This document shows, piece by piece, positions 1 to 9,879 of a stretch of DNA of 64,000 nt (position 1 is the stretch's first letter; each line of letters opens with the position of its first letter). A program made the position numbers and the translations under genes. Under the pieces are notes generated by a model. The model was given only the letters and a program-made list of their open reading frames with translations, was not told the origin of the DNA and ran no database searches. The stretch spans positions 2,604,001 through 2,668,000 of the forward strand of contig NZ_CP011144.1 of assembly GCF_000972865.1 (NCBI RefSeq), in the 5' to 3' direction. The DNA comes from Pseudoxanthomonas suwonensis (GTDB taxonomy: Bacteria; Pseudomonadota; Gammaproteobacteria; Xanthomonadales; Xanthomonadaceae).

Positions 1-199
1 GCGAGCAGGATTTCCAGAAAGGGGATCATCCGGGGAGGCGGGGGTCGATCGACGCGAAACGGGTTCGAGTGTAACAGCCGGCCCGCCGGCGCCGGGCAGG
101 TCGCACCGCCCGGTCGGCGGTTTCCTGCGGGCCGGCCCACCGGCGGCGCACCCTCGGGACATGGGCGACTGTCGCGCTTTCCCGACGTCGGTGCCACCC

Positions 200-539
200 G
201 TAGGAGCTGGGCTTGCCCGCGACGCGACGCCGTCGGCGCAGGCGACGCCCTCGTGGTCCCGACGCTCGTGTCGCCGACTGAAGTCAGCTCCTACAGAAGA
301 GCGGCCGCGCCGGTGCTGTTGTAGGAGCCGGGTTCAGCCGGCGACGCGACGGTGTCGGCGCAGGCGACGCCCTCGTGGTTCCGACGCTCGTGTCGCCGAC
401 TGAAGTCAGCTCCTACAGGAGAGCGGGCGCGCCGCGGCTGTTGTAGGAGACGGGTTCAGCCGGCGACGCGACGCCGTCGGCACAGGCGACGTCCTCGTGG
501 TTCCGACGCCCGTGTCGCCGGCTGAACCCGGCTCCTACA
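200..539. repeat. Three tandem TGTAGGAGC palindromic repeat units
   Basis: Three units of about 97 bp (200-295, 320-416, 442-539) follow one another. Each opens with (T)GTAGGAGC and closes with GCTCCTAC(A), so the outer arms are inverted repeats. The inner arms differ between copies: some carry a TTCAGCCGGCGAC-type arm, others a CTTCAGTCGGCGAC-type arm. The core carries GGCGACGCCCTCGTGGT-like sequence. The family recurs about 20 times in this window, always between genes or at gene ends. It has no coding capacity that I trust. Confidence 0.85.
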
Positions 540-579
540 ATGGGCCGATGCGAGCCCGCGCCGCCTACCACGCCACGCC

Positions 580-1473
580 ATGAGCGCCCAGGCGCCACGC
601 GTCCTGCTGTTCGGCGCCAGCGGCCAGATCGGCCGCTGCGTCCTGGCGCGGCTGGTGCGGCAGGGGGGGCGGGTAGTGGCGTTGTCGCGGCACGCGCAGC
701 CGCCGTCGCCCGGCGTGGAGTGGCGGACGGGCGCGCTGCCGGACGCGGTCGGTGCGGCCGGGGACTTCGACGCGATCCTCAGCTGCGGACCGCTGGACCT
801 GTTCTCGCACTGGTACGCACGGTCGCCGACCGGCGCCGCGCGCGTGGTCGCGTTCGGCTCGACCAGCGTGCACGTAAAGGGCACATCGCCCGATCCGGCC
901 GAGCGCGAGCTGGCCGCGCGGCTGCACGATGCCGAGGCCCGGCTGGCCGATGCCGCCGCCGCGCGTGGCGTGGCGGCGACGCTGCTGCGGCCGACGCTGG
1001 TGTACGGCGCGGGCAGCGACCGCAACCTGAGCCGGATCGCGGCGCTGGCGCGCCGCCACGGGTACTTCGTGCTGCCACGCGATGCATGCGGCCTGCGCCA
1101 GCCGGTGCACGTGGGCGACCTGGCCGCGGCGGCGCTGGCCGCGCTGGCGCGGGAGGACGGCGGATTCCACTCCTACGACCTGCCGGGCGGCGAGACCCTG
1201 GCGTACCGGGAGATGGTGGCGCGGGTCCTGGCCGCGCTGCGGCCGCCGGCGCGGCTGCTGCTGCTGCCCGGCGCGCTGTTCTCGCTCGCCGCGGGCGCGG
1301 CTCGGCGCCTGGGCGTGCACGACGCGGGCGCGGCGGTGCTGGCGCGGATGCGCCAGGACCTGGCCTTCGACGATTCCGCCGCGCGGCGCGACCTGGACTA
1401 TGCGCCGCGGCCGTTCCACCCGTCGGCCGAGATGTTTTCCCCGCCACCGGACACCGCGGAGCACGGACTGTAG
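580..1473 (+). CDS. NAD(P)-binding Rossmann-fold epimerase/dehydratase-like protein
   Basis: A 297-aa soluble protein with an N-terminal Rossmann motif, LLFGASGQIGRCVL (residues about 9-22), typical of the NAD-dependent epimerase/dehydratase and NmrA-like extended SDR families. A strand-turn LLRPTLVYGAGSDR near the middle matches the RPxxVYGPG region of atypical SDRs. The catalytic YxxxK pair is not obvious, so it may be a non-catalytic or redox-sensing member. It follows three palindromic repeats and has no operon partner in the same direction. The substrate cannot be told from the sequence. The family is clear; the reaction is not. Confidence 0.75.
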   Translation: MSAQAPRVLLFGASGQIGRCVLARLVRQGGRVVALSRHAQPPSPGVEWRTGALPDAVGAAGDFDAILSCGPLDLFSHWYARSPTGAARVVAFGSTSVHVKGTSPDPAERELAARLHDAEARLADAAAARGVAATLLRPTLVYGAGSDRNLSRIAALARRHGYFVLPRDACGLRQPVHVGDLAAAALAALAREDGGFHSYDLPGGETLAYREMVARVLAALRPPARLLLLPGALFSLAAGAARRLGVHDAGAAVLARMRQDLAFDDSAARRDLDYAPRPFHPSAEMFSPPPDTAEHGL

Positions 1474-1590
1474 CGACCAGGCTTGGTTGCTACATGGATA
1501 TTGGAATCATGCGGGCGTCGCGCCGACAGTGTCGCCAGCGCCGCGCCGCCGGGTTTTTTGCCATGGGGATTGTCGTCACCGGGTCATCTC

Positions 1591-1692
1591 CGTCGTTCCC
1601 GCGTAGGCGGGAACCCAGCGACTTGATGCTTGTAGAGGGTTGATTGGCAGCAAAGGCGAAGTCACTGGGCTCCCGCCTACGCGGGAACGACG
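1591..1692. repeat. Palindromic GTTCCCGCGTAGGCGGGAAC repeat pair
   Basis: Two inverted copies of a CGTCGTTCCCGCGTAGGCGG-like hairpin followed by ACCCAGCGACTT / AAGTCACTGGGC flank a centre of about 30 bp. The same family occurs at 4921-5018 and 16595-16679. It is a common intergenic palindrome in GC-rich gammaproteobacteria, and lies here between two convergently transcribed genes. Confidence 0.8.
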
Positions 1693-1725
1693 GAATTTAA
1701 GTGCGCGCGGGTGGCCACCGGCCGC

Positions 1726-2208
1726 TCAATACTTCCAGCCCAGCCTCCGGTACAGCTTGGACAGCACCCATGCCGGGCCGATCAGCAAGTACACCAGGTC
1801 GGTGAGGAAGCTGGGCTTGCGGCCCTCGTACTTGTGGCCGATGAACTGCGCGATCCAAGCCACCACGAACACGGCCAGCGCCGACCACAGCAAGGTGGGC
1901 AGGCCGAAGCGTATTTCGATCAGCCGGCACAGGCAGCCGCAGAAGAAGAGCACCGCCAGCATGCCCAGCCCGAGCGGGCGCGAGAGCCGGTAATAGAACA
2001 TCCAGGCGAAGAACATCGCCAGCGCGGCCCAGATCCCGGTCTTCGCCCACGGGCCCGGCGAGGGGATGCACCAGACCAGCGCCACCACCGACCACAGGAT
2101 CGCCGGCACCGCGACCACGTGGATGCGCTGGTTGAGCTCGTTGCGGTGGTCGTCGGAGTAGCTGGCGAAGTAGCGGTCGATCGGCCGCATCGGCATGGTC
2201 GCGTTCAT
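1726..2208 (-). CDS. Mpo1-like (DUF962) membrane protein
   Basis: A 160-aa protein with an N-terminal RPIDRYFASYSDDHRNELNQ segment and about four hydrophobic helices, ending in an IAQFIGHKYEGRKP motif. The paired HxxxxN and GHxxxEGRxP signatures define the DUF962/Mpo1 family. In yeast, Mpo1 is an ER dioxygenase that acts on 2-hydroxy fatty acids; bacterial members have histidines at equivalent places, but their substrate is not known to me. It is likely an inner-membrane protein. The start at ATG 2208 is preceded by GGGAGGGAAACG. It stands alone between two repeat-containing gaps. Confidence 0.85.
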   Translation of the reverse strand: MNATMPMRPIDRYFASYSDDHRNELNQRIHVVAVPAILWSVVALVWCIPSPGPWAKTGIWAALAMFFAWMFYYRLSRPLGLGMLAVLFFCGCLCRLIEIRFGLPTLLWSALAVFVVAWIAQFIGHKYEGRKPSFLTDLVYLLIGPAWVLSKLYRRLGWKY

Positions 2209-2359
2209 CGTTTCCCTCCCAGGAATGGGAGGGAGCATAACCCTGCGGCCGATGGCTTGTGCGCCGGACGGCGCAATGGCGTGGAGCGGACGCGGCCTGT
2301 CCCGGGTGCGTGCAAAGACGCAGCGCCGCGATCTCCCGCACGCCGGTTTCCCGCTTCCT

Positions 2360-2456
2360 TGTAGGAGCCGGGTTCAGCCGGCGACACGGGCGTCGGAATC
2401 CCGAGGGCGTCGCCTGTGCCGAGGGCGTCGTGTCGCCGGCTGAACCCGGCTCCTAC
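2360..2456. repeat. TGTAGGAGC palindromic repeat
   Basis: One unit of the TGTAGGAGC family. Both arms are of the GGGTTCAGCCGGCGAC / GTCGCCGGCTGAACCC type, so the whole copy can fold into one long hairpin. It lies between the start of the Mpo1-like gene and the 3' end of purC. Confidence 0.85.
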
Positions 2457-2520
2457 AGAAAGCAGCGGCGTGCAGGTGGCCGGAGGGCGCCATGCCCTCA
2501 GCGCAGGCGACGACCGCCGC

Positions 2521-3474
2521 TCAGTCGACCGCGATCCCGGCCAGCTTCTGCAGCGCCTCGGCGTAGCGCGCACGGGTGCGCTCGATCACCTCGGGCGGCA
2601 GCGACGGACCCGGCGGGGTCTTGTCCCAGTCCAGCGTTTCCAGGTAGTCGCGCACGATCTGCTTGTCGTAGCTCGGCGGGCTGCTGCCGACCTGGTACTC
2701 GTCGGCCGGCCAGTAGCGCGAGGAGTCCGGGGTCAGCATCTCGTCCATGATGTACAGGCGACCGTCGGCGTCGGTGCCGAACTCGAACTTGGTGTCGGCC
2801 AGCAGGATCCCGCGCTCCGCCGCGTAGGCGGCGGCGTAGCGGTACAGGCGCAGGGTCGCGTCGCGCACGCGCTCGGCCAGCTCGCCGCCGACCGTACGCA
2901 CCATCGCGTCGAAGTCGATGTTCTCGTCGTGGTCGCCGACCGCGGCCTTGGTCGAGGGGGTGAAGATCGGCTCGGGCAGCTGCTCGGCCTGGCGCAGGCC
3001 GTCTGGCAATGCGATGCCGCTGACCTGGCCGGTGCGCTGGTAGTCCTTCCAGCCGCTGCCGATCAGGTAGCCGCGGGCGATCGCCTCCACCGGCACCGGC
3101 TTGAGCTTCCTGGTCACCACCGCGCGCCGGGTATACAGCGCCGGGTCCACGCCTGGCGGCAGCACCGCGGCAACATCGATCCCGGTGAGGTGGTTGGGCA
3201 TCAGGTGCGCGGTCTTGCCGAACCAGAAGTTGGAGATCTGGCACAGCATCTCGCCCTTGCCGGGGATCGGGTCGGGCAGGACCACGTCGAACGCGGACAG
3301 GCGGTCAGTGGCGACCATCAACAGGTAGCCGTCGGGCGAGGCGCCGTCCTGGCCGGCGGCGGCCAGCGCATCGGCGGGGATCGTCTCGCGCGGCAGGTCG
3401 AACACGTCGCGCACCTTGCCGCGGTGGCGCAGCGGCAGGCCGGGCAGGTCGGACTGGAGCAGGGTCGTGGACAA
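2521..3474 (-). CDS. purC: Phosphoribosylaminoimidazole-succinocarboxamide synthase
   Basis: SAICAR synthetase of purine biosynthesis: condenses CAIR with aspartate using ATP. The 317-aa protein has the N-terminal [11 protein letters not shown] loop, [19 protein letters not shown], the [16 protein letters not shown] segment and the [13 protein letters not shown] motif, all hallmarks of PurC. It belongs to the longer form (about 300 aa) rather than the 237-aa E. coli type. The chosen start is TTG at 3474 ([13 protein letters not shown]), because it places GGAG about nine bases upstream and the sequence before it is not conserved-looking. A longer reading to 3675 is unlikely. Cytoplasmic, monocistronic, divergent from the J-domain gene. 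Confidence 0.95.
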   Translation of the reverse strand: MSTTLLQSDLPGLPLRHRGKVRDVFDLPRETIPADALAAAGQDGASPDGYLLMVATDRLSAFDVVLPDPIPGKGEMLCQISNFWFGKTAHLMPNHLTGIDVAAVLPPGVDPALYTRRAVVTRKLKPVPVEAIARGYLIGSGWKDYQRTGQVSGIALPDGLRQAEQLPEPIFTPSTKAAVGDHDENIDFDAMVRTVGGELAERVRDATLRLYRYAAAYAAERGILLADTKFEFGTDADGRLYIMDEMLTPDSSRYWPADEYQVGSSPPSYDKQIVRDYLETLDWDKTPPGPSLPPEVIERTRARYAEALQKLAGIAVD

Positions 3475-3613
3475 CGCAGTCTCCGGGGCAGGGCAAGGAA
3501 CGTCCCGGGGCCGCGCCGGCAAGGGGGCACGGCGGCCGGCCGCACAGTGTACGGCGAGCCGGGCCGGCTGTGCCGTAGAATTGGCGCTCCGCACGCTTGG
3601 CGCCGCCTGCCGA

Positions 3614-3946
3614 ATGAACCGCTGGTACGGAAAACTGCTGGGCCTGATCGCCGGCGCGCTGCTGTTCCGCCCCAATCCGCTGGTCGGCGCGTTGATCGGG
3701 CTGCTGATCGGCCATGCCTTCGACAGCGACTGGTTCCGCCTGCGCCGGCGCGAAGATCCCTACGCCGAGCTGGGCGTGACCGCCGACGCCAGCGACGCGG
3801 AGATCGACCAGGCCTACCGTCGTCTGATGTCCCAGTACCACCCGGACAAGATGGCCGGGGCCGCGCCCGAGTTGCGCGCCCAGGCCGAGAAGCGCGCCCG
3901 AGCGATCAACGCCGCCTACGACCGCATCCGTACCCTGCGCCGCTAG
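3614..3946 (+). CDS. Small membrane-anchored J-domain protein
   Basis: A 110-aa protein with an N-terminal hydrophobic segment containing a glycine-rich membrane stretch ([11 protein letters not shown], then [12 protein letters not shown]; residues about 8-40), followed by a J domain (residues about 50-108) with the HPD motif in SQYHPDKM. This resembles the two ends of DjlA without its central TerB domain, so a DjlA-like DnaK co-chaperone at the inner membrane is the best reading. A TAGAAT -10-like box lies about 40 bp upstream. It is followed by rpe on the same strand after 41 bp, probably one transcript. Confidence 0.85.
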   Translation: MNRWYGKLLGLIAGALLFRPNPLVGALIGLLIGHAFDSDWFRLRRREDPYAELGVTADASDAEIDQAYRRLMSQYHPDKMAGAAPELRAQAEKRARAINAAYDRIRTLRR

Positions 3947-3987
3947 ACCCGGGTGGCGCCACCGTCCTTCATTCCCGCGAGCCGACC

Positions 3988-4662
3988 ATGCAGCCCACCG
4001 TCATTGCCCCGTCCATCCTCTCGGCCGACTTCGCCCGGCTGGGCGAGGAAGTCGACAACGTGCTGGCCGCCGGCGCCGACTGGGTCCACTTCGACGTGAT
4101 GGACAACCACTACGTGCCCAACCTGACCATCGGCCCGATGGTCTGCCAGGCGCTGCGCAAGCACGGCGTCACCGCGCCGATCGACGTGCACCTGATGGTC
4201 GAACCGGTCGACCGGATCGTGCCGGACTTCGCCGAGGCCGGCGCCACCGTCATCAGCTTCCACCCCGAGGCCAGCCGCCACGTCCACCGCACCGTGCAGC
4301 TGATCAGGTCACATGGCTGCCAGGCCGGGCTGGTGCTCAACCCGGCCACGCCGGTGGAAGTGCTGGACTGGGTGCTGGAGGACCTGGACCTGGTGCTGCT
4401 GATGTCGGTCAACCCGGGCTTCGGCGGCCAGGCCTTCATCCCCGCGACGCTGGACAAGCTGCGCGCGGTGCGGGCGATGATCGACAAGACCGGCAAGCCG
4501 ATCCGGCTGGAGATCGACGGCGGGGTCAAGGCCGACAACATCGGCGAGATCGCCGCGGCGGGGGCGGACACCTTCGTTGCCGGTTCGGCGATCTTCAACG
4601 CCCCCGACTACGCGTCGGTGATCGGCAGGATGAAGGCGGCGGTGGACGCGGTGCGGGGCTGA
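3988..4662 (+). CDS. rpe: Ribulose-phosphate 3-epimerase
   Basis: Interconverts ribulose 5-phosphate and xylulose 5-phosphate in the pentose phosphate pathway. The 224-aa (beta/alpha)8 protein carries every family signature: [14 protein letters not shown] at the start, [12 protein letters not shown] and DVHLMV with metal-binding His/Asp, [10 protein letters not shown], and EIDGGV near the C terminus. Length is normal for bacterial Rpe. It follows the J-domain gene closely. In many gammaproteobacteria rpe lies near trpE/trpG, as here (trpE begins about 590 bp downstream). Confidence 0.96.
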   Translation: MQPTVIAPSILSADFARLGEEVDNVLAAGADWVHFDVMDNHYVPNLTIGPMVCQALRKHGVTAPIDVHLMVEPVDRIVPDFAEAGATVISFHPEASRHVHRTVQLIRSHGCQAGLVLNPATPVEVLDWVLEDLDLVLLMSVNPGFGGQAFIPATLDKLRAVRAMIDKTGKPIRLEIDGGVKADNIGEIAAAGADTFVAGSAIFNAPDYASVIGRMKAAVDAVRG

Positions 4663-4920
4663 CCCGCGCGGTCGAGGCCGATCCGGGAATCGCCGCGGGT
4701 CCGGTCGCCGCGGACCTGCCGGCCGGCGACGCCTCCACGCGCCGCCGGCCCCTGCCACCAGGAGGCAATCCCGCCTCCGCCCGTCTTCCCTGCTATGGCC
4801 TTCGATGCTGCCGCACGGGAGTGACAGCGCGATGACGCGGGACCGGCCTGCGGTTCACGCCACTGCATGCACCTGCCATCGGACCGGACATCCGTTGCCG
4901 TCGCCCCCATCCCGACACCA

Positions 4921-5018
4921 TCGTCCCGGCGAACGCCGGGACCCAGCGACTTTGCGCCTCCGGTTACGTCGCTGGCCGTTCCAAGGCACTGGGTCCCGGC
5001 GTTCGCCGGGACGACGGA
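4921..5018. repeat. Palindromic GTCCCGGCGAACGCCGGGAC repeat pair
   Basis: Two inverted hairpins, GTCCCGGCGAACGCCGGGAC and its counterpart, are separated by about 55 bp and flanked by CCCAGCGACTT / GCACTGGG. The design matches 1591-1692 and 16595-16679, but the stem sequence differs (CGGCG/CGCCG in place of CGCGTAGGCG). It fills most of the 588-bp gap between rpe and trpE; the rest of that gap shows no gene. Confidence 0.8.
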
Positions 5019-5250
5019 ATTGTTGGGCAGATCGGCCCATGTGCGCCGATTCCCTCGAGCCGTACCTGCGTTCCCGCGCCCGTTTCGCCGGCAACCGCCG
5101 GCTGCGCGGCCGCCGCCAATCCGGTTAAAGTGGCGGCCATGTTCGGCCAGACGATCAGGCTCACCCTTGCTTCCGCGCGCCGGTGCCGGCGATGGCGGCT
5201 CAACGCCGTCGTCCCTTGCCATGCCCCGATCCGCCGGAAGGAAGCCCGCC

Positions 5251-6723
5251 TTGGTCACGCCCGAACAGTTCCAGCGCCACGCTGCTGAAGGCCACACCCG
5301 CATCCCGGTCGTCCGCGAGGTGCTGTCCGACCTGGACACGCCGCTGTCGGTCTACCTGAAGCTGGCCGACGCCCCGCACACCTACCTGCTCGAGTCGGTC
5401 GAGGGCGGCGAGCGTTTCGGCCGCTACTCGATCATCGGCTTGCCAGCCGGGCGCACGATCGCCTTCCGCGGCCATGCGATGGAAGTGCGCGAGCACGGCC
5501 GGGTGGTCGAGCAGCGCGAAGTCGCCGATCCCTTTGCCGAGGTCGAGGCGCTGCGCGCGTCGTGCTCGGTGCCGAAGCTGGAGGGGCTGCCGGGCTTCAC
5601 CGGCGGCCTGGTGGGCTGGTTCGGCTTCGAGTGCATCGGCTACATCGAGCCGCGCCTGGCCGGTGGCGACAAGCGCGACGAGCTGGGCACGCCGGACATC
5701 TACCTGATGCTGTCCGAAGAGCTGGCCGTATTCGACAACCTCAAGGGCCGGCTGTACCTGATCGTGCACGCGGATCCGCGCGAGCCCGGCTCCTGGGACG
5801 CGGCGCAGCAGCGGCTGGACGCGCTGGTCGACAAGCTGCGCCGGCCCGGCAGCTACCCGGCGCCACTGAGCCGCGACGTGCTCGACGAGAGCCATTTCGT
5901 CTCCGGCTTCACCCGCGAGGGCTTCATCGAGGCGGTGGAGAAGTCCAAGGAGTACATCCGCGCCGGCGACGTGTTCCAGGTGGTGCTGAGCCAGCGCCTG
6001 AGCGTGCCGTTCAACGCACGGCCGGTGGACGTGTACCGCGCGCTGCGCGCGCTCAACCCGTCGCCGTACATGTACTTCCTCGACACCGGCGAGACCCAGG
6101 TGGTCGGCTCCTCGCCGGAGATCCTGGTGCGGCAGCAGGGCGAGGAGGTCACCGTGCGCCCGATCGCCGGCACCCGCCCGCGCGGTGCCACCCCGGCCGA
6201 GGACCTGGCGCTGGAGCAGGACCTGCTGGCCGACCCGAAGGAGCGCGCCGAGCACCTGATGCTGATCGACCTGGGCCGCAACGATGTCGGCCGAGTCTCG
6301 GAGGCCGGCAGCGTCGAGGTCGGCGAGCGCTTCGTGATCGAGCGCTACAGCCACGTCATGCACATCGTCAGCGAGGTCACCGGCAAGCTGCTGCCCGGAC
6401 TGAGCTATGCCGACGTGCTGCGCGCCACCTTCCCGGCCGGCACGGTCAGCGGCGCGCCGAAGATCCGCGCGCTGGAGGTGATCCGCGAGCTCGAACCGAT
6501 CAAGCGCAATGTCTACGCCGGCAGCATCGGCTACATCGGCTGGCACGGCGACGCCGACACCGCCATCGCCATACGCACCGCTGTGATCAAGGACGGCCGC
6601 CTGCACGTGCAGGCCGGCGCCGGCATCGTCTACGACTCCGACCCGCAGAAGGAGTGGGACGAGACCATGAACAAGGGCCGCGCGCTGTTCCGCGCGGTGG
6701 CGCAGGCGGCGAAGGGGCTGTGA
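5251..6723 (+). CDS. trpE: Anthranilate synthase component I
   Basis: Converts chorismate to anthranilate, the first committed step of tryptophan synthesis, with ammonia supplied by TrpG. The 490-aa protein has the N-terminal regulatory part ([20 protein letters not shown], then [15 protein letters not shown], the tryptophan-feedback LLES motif) and a C-terminal chorismate-binding domain ([41 protein letters not shown]). I favour TTG 5251 because GGAAGGAAG lies 7-9 bases upstream and homologues start at this point; ATG 5221 in the same frame is the alternative. No Trp-rich leader peptide was found upstream. trpG follows after 10 bp. Confidence 0.95.
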   Translation: MVTPEQFQRHAAEGHTRIPVVREVLSDLDTPLSVYLKLADAPHTYLLESVEGGERFGRYSIIGLPAGRTIAFRGHAMEVREHGRVVEQREVADPFAEVEALRASCSVPKLEGLPGFTGGLVGWFGFECIGYIEPRLAGGDKRDELGTPDIYLMLSEELAVFDNLKGRLYLIVHADPREPGSWDAAQQRLDALVDKLRRPGSYPAPLSRDVLDESHFVSGFTREGFIEAVEKSKEYIRAGDVFQVVLSQRLSVPFNARPVDVYRALRALNPSPYMYFLDTGETQVVGSSPEILVRQQGEEVTVRPIAGTRPRGATPAEDLALEQDLLADPKERAEHLMLIDLGRNDVGRVSEAGSVEVGERFVIERYSHVMHIVSEVTGKLLPGLSYADVLRATFPAGTVSGAPKIRALEVIRELEPIKRNVYAGSIGYIGWHGDADTAIAIRTAVIKDGRLHVQAGAGIVYDSDPQKEWDETMNKGRALFRAVAQAAKGL

Positions 6724-6733
6724 GGGGGATGCC

Positions 6734-7312
6734 ATGCTGCTGATGATCGACAACTACGACAGCTTCACCTTCAACCTCGTCCAGTACCTGCAGACGCTGG
6801 GCGCGGAGGTGCAGGTGGTGCGCAACGATGCGCTGACGGTGGAGCAGGTCCGGGCGCTGGCGCCGGAGCGGATCGTCATCTCGCCCGGTCCGTGCACGCC
6901 GAACGAGGCAGGCGTATCGCTGGAGGTGATCCGCGAGCTGGGTCCGCACACGCCGGTGCTGGGGGTGTGCCTGGGCCACCAGAGCATCGGCCAGGCCTAC
7001 GGCGGCAGGGTGGTGCGCGCCGGCAACATCATGCACGGCAAGACCTCGCGGATCCGCCACGAGGGTCGCGGCGTGTTCGCCGGCCTGCCCGATGGCTACG
7101 AGGCGACCCGCTACCACTCGCTGGTGGTCGAGCGCGGCTCGCTGCCGGACGGGCTGGAGATCACCGCCTGGACCGAGAACGCGGACGGTTCGTTCGAGGA
7201 GATCATGGGCCTGCGCCACCGCGAGCATCCGGTCGAGGGCGTGCAGTTCCACCCGGAGTCGATCCTGACCGAGCACGGACACGCGCTGCTGAAGAATTTC
7301 CTCGAGCGCTGA
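6734..7312 (+). CDS. trpG: Anthranilate synthase component II (glutamine amidotransferase)
   Basis: Class I glutamine amidotransferase that supplies ammonia to TrpE; the same type of subunit can also serve PabB. It has 192 aa. Seen motifs: [14 protein letters not shown] at the N terminus, [11 protein letters not shown] (oxyanion region), nucleophile Cys in [16 protein letters not shown], and the His/Glu pair in [13 protein letters not shown]. It starts 10 bp after trpE, so the two are co-transcribed. trpD and trpC, which often follow, are not next to it: a palindromic repeat and the opposing gtrA gene end the operon here. Confidence 0.95.
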   Translation: MLLMIDNYDSFTFNLVQYLQTLGAEVQVVRNDALTVEQVRALAPERIVISPGPCTPNEAGVSLEVIRELGPHTPVLGVCLGHQSIGQAYGGRVVRAGNIMHGKTSRIRHEGRGVFAGLPDGYEATRYHSLVVERGSLPDGLEITAWTENADGSFEEIMGLRHREHPVEGVQFHPESILTEHGHALLKNFLER

Positions 7313-7331
7313 ACGGGTTCCGGATGGTTCC

Positions 7332-7429
7332 TGTAGGAGCCGACTTCAGTCGGCGACCCGGGCGTCGGAACCACGAGGCCGTCGCCTGTGCCAACGGCGT
7401 CGTGTCGCCGGCTGAACCCGGCTCCTGCA
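7332..7429. repeat. TGTAGGAGC palindromic repeat
   Basis: One unit directly after trpG. The left arm is of the CCGACTTCAGTCGGCGAC type and the right arm of the GTCGCCGGCTGAACCC type, so the arms pair imperfectly. It sits between the convergent genes trpG and gtrA. Confidence 0.85.
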
Positions 7430-7481
7430 AGGAGCGCCGAGCCACGTCGGCGCGCCGTCTTGCCGTGGATACAGCCGGCCG

Positions 7482-7865
7482 TCAGCGGTACACCACGTGC
7501 CGCAGCAGGAAGAAGTTGACCACCGCCAGTCCGCCCTCGACGACCGGCTTGGCCAGCCAGGCCCATGCCAGGCCCAGGTGCACCTCCACCGTGGCCACCA
7601 GCACCGTGCTGACCGCGGTCATCACCAGCCACAGCAGCCAGAAGCGGACGAAGCGGCGCCAGCCCAGTCGGCCGCCCTGGCCGTCGGCGAAGGTGTAGCG
7701 GCCGTTGAGCCAGAAGCCGAGCAGGGCCGCGCTGGTGCGGCTGGCCAGGTTGGCCGGCGTGGCGGACATGCCCAGCGCGGTGAGACCCACGAATAGCGCC
7801 CAGTCCAGCAGCAGCTGGAGCACGCCGAATGCGATGTAGTGGCTGCCCTGGCGGAGGAGTGGCAT
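7482..7865 (-). CDS. GtrA-family membrane protein
   Basis: A 127-aa protein with four predicted transmembrane helices. It matches the GtrA family by length and by the pattern: first helix HYIAFGVLQLLLDWALFV, then NLASRTSAALLGFWLNGRYTF (the conserved FxxNRxWTF-like turn) and two more helices, ending NFFLLRHVVYR. GtrA proteins are thought to flip or present lipid-linked sugars for surface polysaccharide glucosylation. No glycosyltransferase (GtrB) lies next to it, so the cargo is unknown. Confidence 0.85.
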   Translation of the reverse strand: MPLLRQGSHYIAFGVLQLLLDWALFVGLTALGMSATPANLASRTSAALLGFWLNGRYTFADGQGGRLGWRRFVRFWLLWLVMTAVSTVLVATVEVHLGLAWAWLAKPVVEGGLAVVNFFLLRHVVYR

Positions 7866-7902
7866 CTGGCAGGTCGCTGGCGGACGTGGGTACGGCCCCC
7901 AT

Positions 7903-8000
7903 TGTAGGAGCCGGGTTCAGCCGGCGACACGGGCGTCGGAACCATGGGGGAGTCGCCTGTGCCGACGGCATCGTGTCGCCGGCTGAACCCGGCTCCTACA
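7903..8000. repeat. TGTAGGAGC palindromic repeat
   Basis: One unit with matching arms (GGGTTCAGCCGGCGAC and GTCGCCGGCTGAACCC), lying between the divergent genes gtrA and glmU, about 55 bp upstream of the glmU start codon. A GTAGAATCGGCG -10-like box lies between the repeat and glmU. Confidence 0.85.
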
Positions 8001-8054
8001 AGAGGCCACGGGGCCCGGCGTAGAATCGGCGTGTTTTCCAGGATCGGGCCGTCC

Positions 8055-9428
8055 ATGACCCAGGCATTGCACGTGGTGATCCTCGCCGCCGGCGAGGGCA
8101 AGCGGATGAAATCGGCGCTGCCGAAGGTACTGCAGCCGATCGGCGGCCGGCCGATGCTGGCGCACGTGATCGACACCGCGCGAACGCTGGTACCGGCCGG
8201 CATCCACGTGGTCTACGGCCACGGCGGCGAGGCGGTGCGCGCGGCCTTCGCCGGGCAGGAGGACCTGCGCTGGGTCGAGCAGGCGCAGCAGCTCGGCACC
8301 GGCCATGCGGTGCAGCAGGCGATGCCCGCCATCCCAGAGACGGTCGACGTGCTGGTGCTGTACGGCGACGTGCCGCTGACCTCGCCCGCCACGCTGCGCC
8401 AGCTCGTCGACGCGCCGGGCCTGCTGCGCGTGCTGGTGTCCGAGCCGGAGGACCCGGCCGGCTACGGCCGGATCGTGCGCGACTCGCAGGGTCGCGTGGC
8501 GGCGATCGTCGAGCACCGCGACGCCGACGAGGAACAGCGGCACATCCGCACCGTCAACACCGGCATCATCGCCGCCGAATCCGATTCGCTGAAGCGCTGG
8601 CTGGCGCGCCTGTCCAGCGACAACAGCCAGGGCGAGTACTACCTGACCGACGTCTTCGCCATGGCCGCGGCCGAGTACAACCCGGCCGAGATGGTGGCGG
8701 TGGATGATCCGCTGGAGGCCGAGGGCGCCAACGATCCGTGGCAGCTGGCCCAGCTCGAGCGCGCCTTCCAGCTGCGCTGCGCGCATGCGCTGTGCGTGCA
8801 GGGCGCGCGCCTGCTCGATCCGTCGCGCTTCGACCAGCGCGGCAGCGTGCGCGTGGGCCGCGACGTGGAGATCGACGCCAACGTGGTGCTGGAGGGCGAG
8901 GTGGAACTGGGCGACGGCGTGCGCATCGGCCCGTTCACGCGGCTGAAGGACGTGCGCCTGGGCGCCGGCACCGAGGTGCGGGCGCACTGCGACCTGGACG
9001 GCGTGGTCGCCGAGGGCGCGGTGCAGATCGGTCCGTATGCGCGCCTGCGCCCGGGCACGGTGCTGGCCGACGGCGTGCACATCGGCAACTTCGTCGAGAC
9101 CAAGAAGGCGGTGCTTGGCGTGGGCAGCAAGGCCAACCACCTGACCTATCTGGGCGATGCGCAGGTGGGCGCGGGAGTCAACGTCGGCGCCGGCACCATC
9201 ACCTGCAACTACGACGGGGTGAACAAGTCGACCACCACGATCGGCGATGGCGCCTTCATCGGCTCCAACTCCTCGCTGGTGGCGCCGGTGGAGATCGGCG
9301 CCAACGCCACCATCGGCGCCGGTTCGGTCATCACCCGCAACGCGCCGGCCGACACGCTCACCGTGTCGCGGGTGCGCCAGGCCACGGTCGAAGGCTGGAA
9401 GCGGCCGCAGAAGAAGCCCAAGGCCTGA
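8055..9428 (+). CDS. glmU: Bifunctional GlcNAc-1-P uridyltransferase / GlcN-1-P acetyltransferase
   Basis: Makes UDP-GlcNAc for peptidoglycan and LPS. The 457-aa protein has an N-terminal pyrophosphorylase domain ([32 protein letters not shown]) and a C-terminal left-handed beta-helix acetyltransferase domain built of hexapeptide repeats (residues about 250-440), including [22 protein letters not shown] and [13 protein letters not shown] with the acetyl-CoA-binding region. Length is standard. glmS, which makes the precursor glucosamine 6-phosphate, is 9 kb downstream. Cytoplasmic, single gene flanked by repeats. Confidence 0.97.
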   Translation: MTQALHVVILAAGEGKRMKSALPKVLQPIGGRPMLAHVIDTARTLVPAGIHVVYGHGGEAVRAAFAGQEDLRWVEQAQQLGTGHAVQQAMPAIPETVDVLVLYGDVPLTSPATLRQLVDAPGLLRVLVSEPEDPAGYGRIVRDSQGRVAAIVEHRDADEEQRHIRTVNTGIIAAESDSLKRWLARLSSDNSQGEYYLTDVFAMAAAEYNPAEMVAVDDPLEAEGANDPWQLAQLERAFQLRCAHALCVQGARLLDPSRFDQRGSVRVGRDVEIDANVVLEGEVELGDGVRIGPFTRLKDVRLGAGTEVRAHCDLDGVVAEGAVQIGPYARLRPGTVLADGVHIGNFVETKKAVLGVGSKANHLTYLGDAQVGAGVNVGAGTITCNYDGVNKSTTTIGDGAFIGSNSSLVAPVEIGANATIGAGSVITRNAPADTLTVSRVRQATVEGWKRPQKKPKA

Positions 9429-9443
9429 CCGCGGCCGGGTTCC

Positions 9444-9811
9444 TGTAGGAGCCGACTTCAGTCGGCGACACAGGCGTCGGAATCATGAGGGCGTCGCCTG
9501 TGCCGACGGCATCGCGTCGCAGGCAAGCCCGGCTCCTACAACAGCTACGGCGTGGCTGCTTTTCTGTAGGAGCTGACTTCAGTCGGCGACACGGGCGTCA
9601 GGACTCATGAGGGTGTCGCCTGTGCCGACGTGGCGTCGGGTCGCCGGCTGAACCCGGCTCCTACAAACAGCAAACCGCGAGGGGCGTTCACCTTCTGCGG
9701 CTCGGCGCTCTTCTGTAGGAGCTGACTTCAGTCGGCGACACGGGCGTCGGAACCACGAGGGCGTCGCCTGTGCCGATGTCGTCGTGTCGCCGGCTGAACC
9801 CGGCTCCTACA
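9444..9811. repeat. Three consecutive TGTAGGAGC palindromic repeats
   Basis: Units at 9444-9540, 9565-9665 and 9714-9811 fill the gap between the ends of glmU and the histidine kinase gene. All three have a CTTCAGTCGGCGAC-type left arm. The first has a short, different right arm (CGCAGGCAAGCCCGGCTCCTAC) and the others the GGCTGAACCCGGCTCCTAC arm. There is no gene in this 450-bp gap. Confidence 0.85.
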
Positions 9812-9879
9812 AGAAACATGGATCGCGTCGTGATCATCCGTCCGAAGGAGCGCTTCGTCCGGGCCGCGGATCGTTCCCG

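Noticed and set aside
1..29. Start of a minus-strand gene (MIPFLEILLA)
   Set aside because: ATG at 29 opens a frame leaving the window, but no ribosome-binding site is visible and ten residues cannot be assigned.
200..539. CRISPR array
   Set aside because: Regular repeats occur here and at 51313-51724, but the units are 97-bp palindromes that vary in the arms, with near-identical joints in place of unique spacers, and no cas genes are present.
5050..5250. Tryptophan attenuator leader peptide before trpE
   Set aside because: A short frame from ATG 5139 has only one Trp and no Trp-Trp pair, and no terminator/antiterminator pair was visible.
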